This document shows, piece by piece, positions 16,634 through 24,152 of a stretch of DNA of 64,000 nt (its first letter is position 1; every line of letters begins with the position of its first letter). The notes below the pieces were generated by a model. It was not told where the DNA came from, made no database searches, and worked only from the letters and a program-made list of their open reading frames with translations. The DNA is from an uncultured Ruminococcus sp. (lineage in GTDB: Bacteria > Bacillota > Clostridia > Lachnospirales > Lachnospiraceae). The DNA lies in the NCBI GenBank assembly GCA_934359255.1, contig CAKRLG010000001.1, positions 1 to 64,000 on the forward strand, read 5' to 3'. The translations under genes and the position numbers were made by a program.

Positions 16634-16957
16634 TTATGCCTGTTTTGCGTCTCGTTCTTTATCTAATTTTACATTTCTAAAGTAAAGAAGTATGTCGATC
16701 GTAATTTCAGCTATATTTAGAAAATAGAAGAACCATGCAAGATAAAACAGCCAACTGGTCTCTACGCCCATGCCGAGTTGCATGAATTTGCGAGCGATAC
16801 CGAATACATAACCGATCCAGATAAAGCATTCAAAGAAAAGACTCTTACCCTTCGCAGTTCTTGAAACCCATGATTTCCGGATGGAAATCGGCCAGGACAG
16901 TCCAAAGCAAAGAATCATCACGGCTTCCATCAGGTCAGTAATCATTTCCATATCCAT
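16634..16957 (-). CDS. Small membrane protein, PQ-loop/SemiSWEET-like
   Basis: This 107-residue protein has about three membrane helices. The segment CFGLSWPISIRKSWVSRTAKGKS resembles a PQ-loop repeat (the W-P turn, basic stretch and Ser), as found in SemiSWEET-type sugar carriers; the C-terminal tail is charged (KLDKERDAKQA). It is the last gene of the 13-gene operon, 30 bp after the fumarase β-subunit, with its own GGAGA site and a terminator behind it. Its constant neighbours would suggest a link to dicarboxylate metabolism, for example transport. Neither the fold nor the function is proven. Confidence 0.6.
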   Translation of the reverse strand: MDMEMITDLMEAVMILCFGLSWPISIRKSWVSRTAKGKSLFFECFIWIGYVFGIARKFMQLGMGVETSWLFYLAWFFYFLNIAEITIDILLYFRNVKLDKERDAKQA

Positions 16958-16987
16958 CGTAGTATTTCTCCATTTCTTTTCAGTTAT

Positions 16988-17545
16988 TTATTTTTTCCCT
17001 TTTAAATATTCCGCTCTTCCCTCTTCGTACAGGTTGTTTCCTTCACTGTCGATGATGACAACCAGCGGCATATCTTCCACATACAGTTTACGCAGTGCTT
17101 CTGCTCCCAGATCTTCGTAAGCGATCAGTTCTGCTTTTTTGATACATTTTGCCAGAAGAGCGCCTGCTCCTCCGATGGCACCAAAGTATACTCCACTGTA
17201 TTTTTTCATTGCGTCTACTACTTCCGGCAGACGGGCACCTTTACCGATCATTCCACGGGCACCAACAGACATCATAGTCGGTGCATAAGCATCCATACGG
17301 CCACTGGTTGTAGGTCCGGCAGACCCGATAACCTGACCTGGTTTTGCAGGTGTCGGTCCTACATAATAAATTGTAGCATCTGTGGGATCAAAAGGAATCT
17401 TCTCTCCTTTTGCCAGTGCTTCACACATTCTCTTGTGTCCTGCATCACGGGAGGTATAGATTGTACCTGTTAACAGTACCTGATCTCCTGCGTGAAGTGT
17501 TTTTGCCAGTTCCTCTGTAAGAGGCAGTGTTATCTTCTTAGCCAT
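16988..17545 (-). CDS. fumB: Class I fumarate hydratase, β-subunit
   Basis: This is the C-terminal subunit of two-subunit, [4Fe-4S]-dependent fumarase, which interconverts malate and fumarate. The 185-residue sequence has the family's swivel-domain motifs: GTIYTSRDAGHKRM, YYVGPTPAKPGQVIGSAGPTTSGRMDAY, GKGARLPEVV and the PLVVIIDSEGNNLY end. L-tartrate dehydratase β-subunits are close relatives. Fumarase is favoured because the operon also encodes malate dehydrogenase and fumarate reductase. The start is 1 bp after the α-subunit stop, with GGAGGTGAT inside the α-subunit's last codons, so the pair is translationally linked. Confidence 0.92.
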   Translation of the reverse strand: MAKKITLPLTEELAKTLHAGDQVLLTGTIYTSRDAGHKRMCEALAKGEKIPFDPTDATIYYVGPTPAKPGQVIGSAGPTTSGRMDAYAPTMMSVGARGMIGKGARLPEVVDAMKKYSGVYFGAIGGAGALLAKCIKKAELIAYEDLGAEALRKLYVEDMPLVVIIDSEGNNLYEEGRAEYLKGKK

Positions 17546-17546
17546 A

Positions 17547-18389
17547 TTAGATCACCTCCGTTTTGTGACGGGTTACATGACAGTTGATATTGATGGCACA
17601 TGGCATACCTGCGATATGGGTAGGCATGGTCTCGATATTCAGTCCGATTGCTGTTGTCTTTCCGCCAAATCCCTGTGGTCCGATACCCAGTTCATTGATT
17701 TTCTCCAGCATTTCTTTTTCCAGATCTGCATAGAACGGATCCGGGTTGGAGGAATCCAGTGGTCTCATCAGAGCTTTCTTGGCCAGAAGGGCTGCTTTAT
17801 CGAAAGTTCCACCGATACCAACACCGACTACCATCGGAGGGCATGGGTTAGGACCTGCTGTTTCAACTGTCTCAATGATAAAATCTTTGATTCCCTGCAG
17901 ACCGTGAGAAGGTTTGAACATACGGATCGCACTCATATTTTCGCTTCCGAATCCCTTCGGTCCTACGGTGATCTTGATATTTTCTCCCGGAACGATCTCT
18001 GTATAGATCATAGCCGGTGTATTGTCACCGGTGTTTCCACGGCGAACAGGATCTTTTACTACGGATTTTCTCAGATATCCTTTGTCATATCCGCGGCGAA
18101 CCCCTTCATTGATGGCATCTGCCAGATCTCCGCCTACCATATGTACGTCCTGACCGATTTCCAGGAATACACAGGCCATACCGGTATCCTGACAGATCGG
18201 TACACATTCATTGTCTGCGATCTCAAAGTTCTCGATGATATTGTCCAGAACTCCTTTTGCAATCTCACCGTCTTCACAGGCACGGCAGTTTTTGATCGCG
18301 CATTTTACATCTTCCGGAAGATGTTCATTTGCTGCGATACAAAGCTTTTCCACTACATCTGTGATCTGCTTTACGTCTATCTCTCGCAT
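17547..18389 (-). CDS. fumA: Class I fumarate hydratase, α-subunit
   Basis: This is the Fe-S cluster-binding catalytic subunit of anaerobic fumarase. The 280-residue protein contains [14 protein letters not shown] (Cys62 and Cys66), [35 protein letters not shown] and a second Cys in [18 protein letters not shown], all diagnostic of the family. The start at 18389 has AAGGAG ahead of it; the open frame reaches 18443 but lacks that support. Within the operon it follows the fumarate reductase flavoprotein and precedes the β-subunit. A hairpin at 18479-18506 separates it from the flavoprotein gene. Confidence 0.92.
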   Translation of the reverse strand: MREIDVKQITDVVEKLCIAANEHLPEDVKCAIKNCRACEDGEIAKGVLDNIIENFEIADNECVPICQDTGMACVFLEIGQDVHMVGGDLADAINEGVRRGYDKGYLRKSVVKDPVRRGNTGDNTPAMIYTEIVPGENIKITVGPKGFGSENMSAIRMFKPSHGLQGIKDFIIETVETAGPNPCPPMVVGVGIGGTFDKAALLAKKALMRPLDSSNPDPFYADLEKEMLEKINELGIGPQGFGGKTTAIGLNIETMPTHIAGMPCAININCHVTRHKTEVI

Positions 18390-18478
18390 TCCACTCCACT
18401 CCTTTTTATTCTTCTGAACCAGAGACAATAGTCTGATCGGCAAAATCTTCTATTTCTCTGAAATGTCCTGTATCGGTA

Positions 18479-18506
18479 ACCAGACGAGAGTTTCCCCTCG
18501 TCTGGT
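18479..18506 (-). other. Hairpin between the FrdA-like and fumarase genes
   Basis: ACCAGACGAG and CTCGTCTGGT form a perfect 10-bp stem around an 8-nt loop, with no T-run after it on the minus strand. It is therefore unlikely to terminate transcription. It may be an RNA processing or stability element inside the operon mRNA. Confidence 0.6.
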
Positions 18507-18529
18507 ATGCCTTCTTACCTGTCTGTTTC

Positions 18530-20140
18530 TTATCTTTCGTGTCTTGCATAATGTGGAAGCAGTAACGGAGAAACATGATCTGTTTCCACACCTGCTGCTT
18601 TCAGTTCCTCATCATATGCTTTTACGTGATCCAGGTTCATAGTGCCAAGTTCAACATCTTTGCATTTTGCAGCTGCTTTCTTACCTGCATTTCTACCGAA
18701 TACGATAACATCCAGAAGGGAGTTACCCATCAGTCTGTTTCTTCCATGGATTCCGCCTGCAGCTTCTCCGGCAACCAGAAGGTTCGGGATTTCTTTTGTA
18801 AATCCGTCTCCTGTGATTTCCAGACCACCGTTCTGATAATGCAGTGTCGGGTAGATCAGGATCGGAACTTTTCTCATATCGATACCATAGTTCATGTACA
18901 TACGGAACATAGCCGGGATTCTCTTCTCGATGGTACCTTCACCACCAAGGATCTCGATCATAGGAGTATCCAGCCATACACCTTTTGCTCCGCCCGGGAC
19001 ATCTACGCCACGGCCTTCTTCACACTCGCGGATAACACCGGATGCATTGACATCACGAGTCTCCAGCGGATGGATATAAGCTTCACCGTTTGCATTAACC
19101 AGCTGTGCACCAACGGAACGAACTTTTTCAGTTACCAGTGCACCAAGGATCTGTGACGGATAGATTGCTCCTGTCGGATGATACTGGATAGAATCCTGAT
19201 ATAACAGGGCAGCACCTGCTCTGTATCCCAGAACCAGACCATCGGCAGTTGCACCGTAATGGTTGGATGTCGGGAATCCCTGATAATGCATTCTTCCTGC
19301 ACCACCGGTTGCGATAACTACTGTTTTTGCTCTTGCAACAGAGTAGTCACCTGTTTCCATGTTCAGAAGAACAGCTCCTGCAACCTGACCTTTTTCATCT
19401 TTGATCAGTTCTACTGCTGATGTAAATTCAACAACCGGGATTGCACGGTTGATTACTTCATCACGCAGAGTACGCATGATCTCTGCTCCGGAGTAGTCCT
19501 TTGCAGCATGCATTCTCTTTCTGGAAGTTCCGCCACCATGTGTTGTAACCATGGTTCCGTCTGCCTGTTTGTCGAATTCAACACCCAGCTCGTTCAGCCA
19601 TTTGATCGCATCCGGAGCTTCCATAACCAGTCTTTTTACCAGTTCTGGTTTTGCAGCAAAATGTCCGCCGCCGAAGCAGTCCAGATAATGCTGTACCGGT
19701 GAGTCATTTTCTTTGTCTGCTGCCTGGATTCCGCCTTCAGCCATCATGGTGTTGGCATCACCAATACGCAGTTTTGTAACGATCATTACATTGGCACCTG
19801 CTTTGTGTGCTTCGATGGCACAGGAAGAACCTGCTCCACCACCACCGATAACAAGTACATCTACATCATAATCAACTTTTGTAAGATCTACATTGTCAGT
19901 CATCAGGCGGCTTGTGGAATGAAGCATATCAGCCAGCTCCAGAGGAGCTTTCTGACCCTTGTTCGGTCCTACCTTGATCTCAGCAAATGCGTCTGGGTTA
20001 TAATCTGGATGGAATTTTTTCAAAAGAGCGTCTTTTTCGTCTGCTGTCAGACGTCTTGGCTCTGTTGCCATACGCTGTGCTCTTGTAGCCTCTACCTTTT
20101 TGATAGATTCCATCATATTTTCCGGATATGGTGCATACAT
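18530..20140 (-). CDS. Soluble fumarate reductase flavoprotein subunit (FrdA/TfrA-like)
   Basis: This is the FAD subunit that would reduce fumarate to succinate in the cytosol. The 536-residue protein has an unusual 90-residue N-terminal extension, the FAD Rossmann motif (VLVIGGGGAGSSCAIE, 96-110), and AEGGIQAA (134-141). All four catalytic residues of E. coli FrdA have counterparts: His321 (QYHPTG), Arg341 (TEKVRSVG), His434 (PTLHYQNGG) and Arg469 (GRNRLMGNSL). The position of the His that binds FAD covalently in FrdA is Asn130, so the flavin should be non-covalent as in TfrA and L-aspartate oxidase. L-aspartate oxidase is less likely given the neighbours. It lies 13 bp after the FrdB-like gene. 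Confidence 0.88.
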   Translation of the reverse strand: MYAPYPENMMESIKKVEATRAQRMATEPRRLTADEKDALLKKFHPDYNPDAFAEIKVGPNKGQKAPLELADMLHSTSRLMTDNVDLTKVDYDVDVLVIGGGGAGSSCAIEAHKAGANVMIVTKLRIGDANTMMAEGGIQAADKENDSPVQHYLDCFGGGHFAAKPELVKRLVMEAPDAIKWLNELGVEFDKQADGTMVTTHGGGTSRKRMHAAKDYSGAEIMRTLRDEVINRAIPVVEFTSAVELIKDEKGQVAGAVLLNMETGDYSVARAKTVVIATGGAGRMHYQGFPTSNHYGATADGLVLGYRAGAALLYQDSIQYHPTGAIYPSQILGALVTEKVRSVGAQLVNANGEAYIHPLETRDVNASGVIRECEEGRGVDVPGGAKGVWLDTPMIEILGGEGTIEKRIPAMFRMYMNYGIDMRKVPILIYPTLHYQNGGLEITGDGFTKEIPNLLVAGEAAGGIHGRNRLMGNSLLDVIVFGRNAGKKAAAKCKDVELGTMNLDHVKAYDEELKAAGVETDHVSPLLLPHYARHER

Positions 20141-20153
20141 ATTTTACGCCCTC

Positions 20154-20828
20154 CTATTTCTCAATATCTCTGTTGTTGTAAAGTTCTTCCATTTCTGTGA
20201 TCGGTTTCTGCATGATCTTCTCAATCAGGTCATCGTAAGCACCTTCGTGGATCTCTTCCACTCTCTTTGTCAGATGTTTTGCTTCCGGTGCGATATATTT
20301 TCCTGTGAGACGTCTTGCCAGAAGACCTACCATCGGATGAGAAATACCAGCCGGGCATCTTACAGAACAGCATCCGCAGCTTACACAGTCAAAGGATTCT
20401 TCTGCACATTTCTCCAGTTCTCCTCTCTGTGCGTATGCGATATACTGCATAACGTTCAGATCCTGGGTACATGCTTTGGTACATGCGTTACATCCGATAC
20501 AGCTGTAGATTTCCGGATACAGTTCCATCATGATCTGAGCATTCGGTTTGATCTCTTCGATATCGTATGTTCTCTTATCCGTCGGGAAGAATGGGATACT
20601 TGCCACATACATACCTTCCTGAACCTGTGTCTGACAGGCCAGACAGGTTTTCAGCTCGTTGTCACCCTTGATTCTGTAGATTGTTGCGCAGGCTCCGCAG
20701 AAACCATGACGGCATCCACATCCTCTTTTCAGAGTGTAACCGGCATACTCCATAGCTGTCATAATTGTCAGTTCTGCAGGCACACTATATTTTTTACCGA
20801 AAAAATATACATTTACCATTTTTTCCAT
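20154..20828 (-). CDS. Fumarate reductase iron-sulfur subunit (FrdB/TfrB N-domain-like)
   Basis: This electron-transfer subunit is partner to the flavoprotein. The 224-residue protein has a plant-type [2Fe-2S] domain (GCGCRHGFCGAC with a later TCLAC: Cys39, 44, 47, 62). An α-helical domain follows with two ferredoxin-type Cys sets (CIGCNACTKAC, 110-120; CVSCGCCSVRC, 148-158). It resembles SdhB/FrdB and the front half of methanogen TfrB. It lacks the HdrB-like CCG domain that TfrB carries; the operon supplies HdrB separately. The absence of SdhC/D-type membrane anchors in the operon supports a soluble enzyme. Confidence 0.87.
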   Translation of the reverse strand: MEKMVNVYFFGKKYSVPAELTIMTAMEYAGYTLKRGCGCRHGFCGACATIYRIKGDNELKTCLACQTQVQEGMYVASIPFFPTDKRTYDIEEIKPNAQIMMELYPEIYSCIGCNACTKACTQDLNVMQYIAYAQRGELEKCAEESFDCVSCGCCSVRCPAGISHPMVGLLARRLTGKYIAPEAKHLTKRVEEIHEGAYDDLIEKIMQKPITEMEELYNNRDIEK

Positions 20829-20848
20829 TTGTCGGTACCAGTCCTTTC

Positions 20849-21703
20849 TTAATACTCGTTAGGTAATTCGTCGATTTCATCAAAGCGGAATACCGGGCCG
20901 TCTTTACATACGTATTTGGAACCGATATTGCAACGTCCGCATTTACCAACACCACATTTCATACGAAGCTCCAGGGTTGTGTACACCTGTTCTTTGGTGA
21001 ATCCCATTTCCTGAAGACCAGCCAGAACGAATTTGATCATGATCGGCGGTCCGCAGACCAGAGCTACTTTGTCAGTGTCGAATCCGATTTCTTTCAGATA
21101 AGTCGGAACAAATCCTACATGACCGTCCCAGCCTTCCTGTTCACGGTCGATGGTCAGATATACGTTTACGCCTTCGGCTTTCATCCACACTTCCTGGATT
21201 TCTTTCAACTGAACCAGATCGTCAGCGGAACGGGATCCGTAAAGGATATCTACAGTTCCGTAGTTCTCACGGTTATCCAGTACGTAGTTGATTACGGAAC
21301 GAAGTGGTGCCAGACCGATACCACCGGCGATAAACAGCAGGTTTTTACCTTTTAATTCGGTTTCTACCGGAAAATGGTTACCGTATGGTCCACGGACTGT
21401 AATTTCATCACCTACCTGCAGGCTGTGCAGGTAATCGGTAAGTATACCACATTTTTTAATACTGAATTCCTGGTACTCTTTATTTGTCGGTGAGGAAGTA
21501 ATAGAAAACATACCTTCACTTACACCCGGTGCACATACCATGGCACACTGACCCGGCATATGTTCAAATAATTTTCCTCCTTCCGGAGCGTTGACACGGA
21601 ATGTTTTTACATCCGGTGTCTCCTGACGGATATCTGTGATCACACCCACCTGAGGGATCAGGGTATCCAGTGTGTAATTTTTATGACAGGTACATTCGCT
21701 CAT
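20849..21703 (-). CDS. NAD(P)H-flavin oxidoreductase subunit (FlxA-like)
   Basis: This would be the entry point for NAD(P)H electrons. The 284-residue protein has a ferredoxin reductase-type FAD domain (GQCAMVCAPGVSEGMFSITSS, then GPYGNHFP) and an NAD(P)-binding domain (LLFIAGGIGLAPLRS). The C-terminal cluster motif C-x4-C-x2-C-x8-C (KCGVGKCGRC) is as in dihydroorotate dehydrogenase B PyrK and AsrB. It corresponds to FlxA of the FlxABCD-HdrABC complex of Desulfovibrio. It begins at the base where the FlxB-like gene stops (1-bp overlap). Hydrogenase gamma subunits are an alternative, but no hydrogenase gene is nearby. Confidence 0.85.
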   Translation of the reverse strand: MSECTCHKNYTLDTLIPQVGVITDIRQETPDVKTFRVNAPEGGKLFEHMPGQCAMVCAPGVSEGMFSITSSPTNKEYQEFSIKKCGILTDYLHSLQVGDEITVRGPYGNHFPVETELKGKNLLFIAGGIGLAPLRSVINYVLDNRENYGTVDILYGSRSADDLVQLKEIQEVWMKAEGVNVYLTIDREQEGWDGHVGFVPTYLKEIGFDTDKVALVCGPPIMIKFVLAGLQEMGFTKEQVYTTLELRMKCGVGKCGRCNIGSKYVCKDGPVFRFDEIDELPNEY

Positions 21704-22743
21704 TATTTGTCACCTCCCTGTTTTTCAAATGCTTTGATCACTTTTACAATATTTAAGGATGCCGGACATTTTTCCACGCAACGGCCACAGCCTACACAGG
21801 AGTACATACCGTTGTTATTTGCCGGATAGTATACCAGTTTGTGCATGAATCTCTGACGGAATCTCTGCAGCTGGCTGGTACGGTTATTTCCATGAGCCAT
21901 CATGGTGAAATCAGAGTACATGCAGGAATCCCAGCAGCGGTATCTCTGTACACCGTGTCCGGTGTCATAATCTTTGATATCGTAACACTGGCAGGTCGGA
22001 CATACGAAGGTACAGGTACCACATGCCAGACATGGTTTATACAGTTCTTCCCATACAGGGGAGTTGAACTTTTCTGTCAGTGCATCTCCGTTCCATCCTT
22101 CCAGGGACAGGTCGGAATATGGAAGTTTTTCTACGATTGCACGAATAGCAGTTTTTTCTGTTTCCAGTTTTTCCGCATCTGTGCCATCGGCTTCTGTCAG
22201 AAGGCTTTCTACTGCTTTGGTCAGTGCCTCACCTTTGTCAGTCAGGGCTTTCCAGTACAGCTCGCCGTCTACCATCCAGGTAGCTACATCTGCTGCAGGT
22301 TCTGCACAGTCGATGCCAAATACTTTACAGAAGCAGGATTCTTCCGGCTCATGACATGCCATGGCAACGATAGTTCCGTGTTCTCTTCTTGCAGCGTAGA
22401 AGCTGTCGATGGGGTCATTTAAGAATACGTTATCCAGAACTTTCACACCCTGGATATCGCAGGCTTTCATACCAAATACTACAAAGTTCTGCTCTTTCAG
22501 CGCTTCCGGCTGGATGCTCAGTTTCTTTCCATCTCTCTGTACAGTATACAGATTTTCACTCTGTGGGAAGAACGCATCTTTTGGAGATTTTACAGTTTTC
22601 AGGGTCTCCAGAGATACTTTTGCATCCGGAGTCCACGCTTTAAAATTCACCTGGCCGCTTACTTCTACCGGCAGATATAAGTCCTGGTTCTCGGCAATAC
22701 TCTGGAATAATGCCGACAGATTTTCTTTTGCTATCTTATACAT
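21703..22743 (-). CDS. Dicluster Fe-S protein of the Flx-Hdr complex (FlxB-like)
   Basis: This 346-residue electron-transfer protein has a long N-terminal domain shared with sulfhydrogenase β-subunits (QNFVVFGMKACDIQGVKVLDNVF) and two ferredoxin-type Cys groups near the end (CLACGTCTFVCPTCQC, then CVGCGRCVEKCPASLN). A Cys-containing stretch (HEPEESCFCKVFGIDC) may bind a further centre. It sits between the FlxC-like gene (3-bp gap) and the FlxA-like gene (1-bp overlap). The assignment as FlxB rather than FlxC is by gene order and could be the other way round. Confidence 0.8.
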   Translation of the reverse strand: MYKIAKENLSALFQSIAENQDLYLPVEVSGQVNFKAWTPDAKVSLETLKTVKSPKDAFFPQSENLYTVQRDGKKLSIQPEALKEQNFVVFGMKACDIQGVKVLDNVFLNDPIDSFYAARREHGTIVAMACHEPEESCFCKVFGIDCAEPAADVATWMVDGELYWKALTDKGEALTKAVESLLTEADGTDAEKLETEKTAIRAIVEKLPYSDLSLEGWNGDALTEKFNSPVWEELYKPCLACGTCTFVCPTCQCYDIKDYDTGHGVQRYRCWDSCMYSDFTMMAHGNNRTSQLQRFRQRFMHKLVYYPANNNGMYSCVGCGRCVEKCPASLNIVKVIKAFEKQGGDK

Positions 22744-22746
22744 ACA

Positions 22747-23721
22747 TTATCCCCTTTCTGTTACGATGCTAGGTTCTGCATCGTCAAATGTGAAGTTTGT
22801 CAGCGGTCCTTTGGAATCGGTATCTTCACCGGCCTGGTATTCTCCGTACAGTTCATCGATATCCTTGATGAATTTGCGGTTGAACAGGTGAAGCGGGATA
22901 CCCTGCGGACATACTCTGCTGCACTCACCACAGTCTGTACATCTTCCGGCTACATGGAAGGCACGGATAATATGGAACATTTTCTCTTCAAAAGAGTCCA
23001 CGTTTGCTTTCTGGGAACTGTCAAACTTGTTGCTGTCAAATACGCATTTTCTGCAGCTGCATGCCGGACATACGTTTCTGCAGGCGTTACAACGGATACA
23101 TTTGCTCAGCTCGCTCTGGAAGAAGGCAAATTTTTCTTCCGGACTCATAGCTTCAATTCTTCTTACTTCATCAAAACGATCTGCATCTTTGGTGTCCTTG
23201 GACTCACCGATGATCTCGTCATAGATCTGATGTTCTTTGCCTTTACATACATGACATCTTTCCAGCATACCGTCTTTGTAAGCACATGTCTTCTCACCGT
23301 AAATAGTCTGGATCGTCAGTGTCTCGGCATCATCTGTGATCTCAGCACCCTGAATGGACTGAATACCTTTGATTCCCTGTTTTTTGATCTTCTCGATATC
23401 CAGTTTTCCTTTGCATCCTACACCAACGATGTAGGCTTTATCTCTGTCTACTCTGTGCTCTTTGATCAGCTGGTTGAAGCTGTAAGTATCACAGGGTTTC
23501 AGACATACCATGGTCTTTCCTTCCAGTTTGGAAGCTTCGATCATATATTTGCTTAAATTGGCTCCGCAGAATCCGTTATATACGAAATCTTTCAGAGATT
23601 CTTCTGTCTCAAAGTAAGCAGGTTCCGGATTGTAAGGCAGGTCTCCGGCTTTCCAGCCAAGAACCCGGGCTACTGTTCCGTCTGCCAGCAGTTCTTTCGC
23701 ACGGTTGATTAATTCCTGCAT
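22747..23721 (-). CDS. Dicluster Fe-S protein of the Flx-Hdr complex (FlxC-like)
   Basis: The 324-residue protein has an N-terminal domain with a conserved Cys pair environment (GKTMVCLKPCDTYSFNQL), a C-x2-C in the middle (RCHVCKGKEH) and two ferredoxin-type Cys sets (CIRCNACRNVCPACSCRKC; CTDCGECSRVCPQGI). It is related to the FlxB-like protein and to the F420-hydrogenase β group. It overlaps the MvhD/FlxD-like gene by 13 bp. Within the complex it would pass electrons between the NAD(P)H module and HdrA. Confidence 0.8.
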   Translation of the reverse strand: MQELINRAKELLADGTVARVLGWKAGDLPYNPEPAYFETEESLKDFVYNGFCGANLSKYMIEASKLEGKTMVCLKPCDTYSFNQLIKEHRVDRDKAYIVGVGCKGKLDIEKIKKQGIKGIQSIQGAEITDDAETLTIQTIYGEKTCAYKDGMLERCHVCKGKEHQIYDEIIGESKDTKDADRFDEVRRIEAMSPEEKFAFFQSELSKCIRCNACRNVCPACSCRKCVFDSNKFDSSQKANVDSFEEKMFHIIRAFHVAGRCTDCGECSRVCPQGIPLHLFNRKFIKDIDELYGEYQAGEDTDSKGPLTNFTFDDAEPSIVTERG

Positions 23722-24152
23722 CTTATATCCTCCAATCTTACATTCTTACCAAGGGAGTGAATTTTTTCTACGAACTCGTTCATTGTTGTAGAGAATTTTA
23801 CACCCTCTGCTGCTGATACCCATTCTACACGGGTACGTCCGTTTTCCACGCCGATATAATCCAGCATGGAGAACAGCAGTGTCATACGTCTTCTTGCGTA
23901 ATAGTTACCGGTGCTGTAATGGCAGTCACCCGGGTGACATCCACACATGATCACGCCGTCTGCACCTTTTTCAAAAGCACGCAGGATGAACATCGGATTG
24001 ACACGGCAGGAACAAGGTACACGAATGATTTTTACATCTGCCGGGTAGCTCAGACGGCTGCTTCCGGCCAGATCGGCTCCTGCATAACTGCACCAGTTAC
24101 AGCAGAACGCTACAATTTTCGGTCTGAATTCTTCTTTTGCTTCTATCGACAT
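23709..24152 (-). CDS. MvhD/FlxD-like iron-sulfur subunit
   Basis: This small adaptor passes electrons to HdrA in Hdr complexes. The 147-residue protein matches the MvhD family (IVAFCCNWCSYAGADLAG, then IRVPCSCRVNPMFILRAFEKGADGV, MCGCHPGDCHYSTGNYYA). Its conserved Cys residues bind an Fe-S cluster. It overlaps the HdrA gene by 10 bp and the FlxC-like gene by 13 bp, so the three are translated as a tightly coupled group. Its presence marks the cluster as Flx/Mvh-type rather than a stand-alone HdrABC. Confidence 0.88.
   Translation of the reverse strand: MSIEAKEEFRPKIVAFCCNWCSYAGADLAGSSRLSYPADVKIIRVPCSCRVNPMFILRAFEKGADGVIMCGCHPGDCHYSTGNYYARRRMTLLFSMLDYIGVENGRTRVEWVSAAEGVKFSTTMNEFVEKIHSLGKNVRLEDIRCRN

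Noticed and set aside
18530..20140. L-aspartate oxidase (NadB)
   Set aside because: No nadA or nadC is nearby, and an FrdB-like gene lies directly upstream with fumarase downstream. The N-terminal extension also differs.
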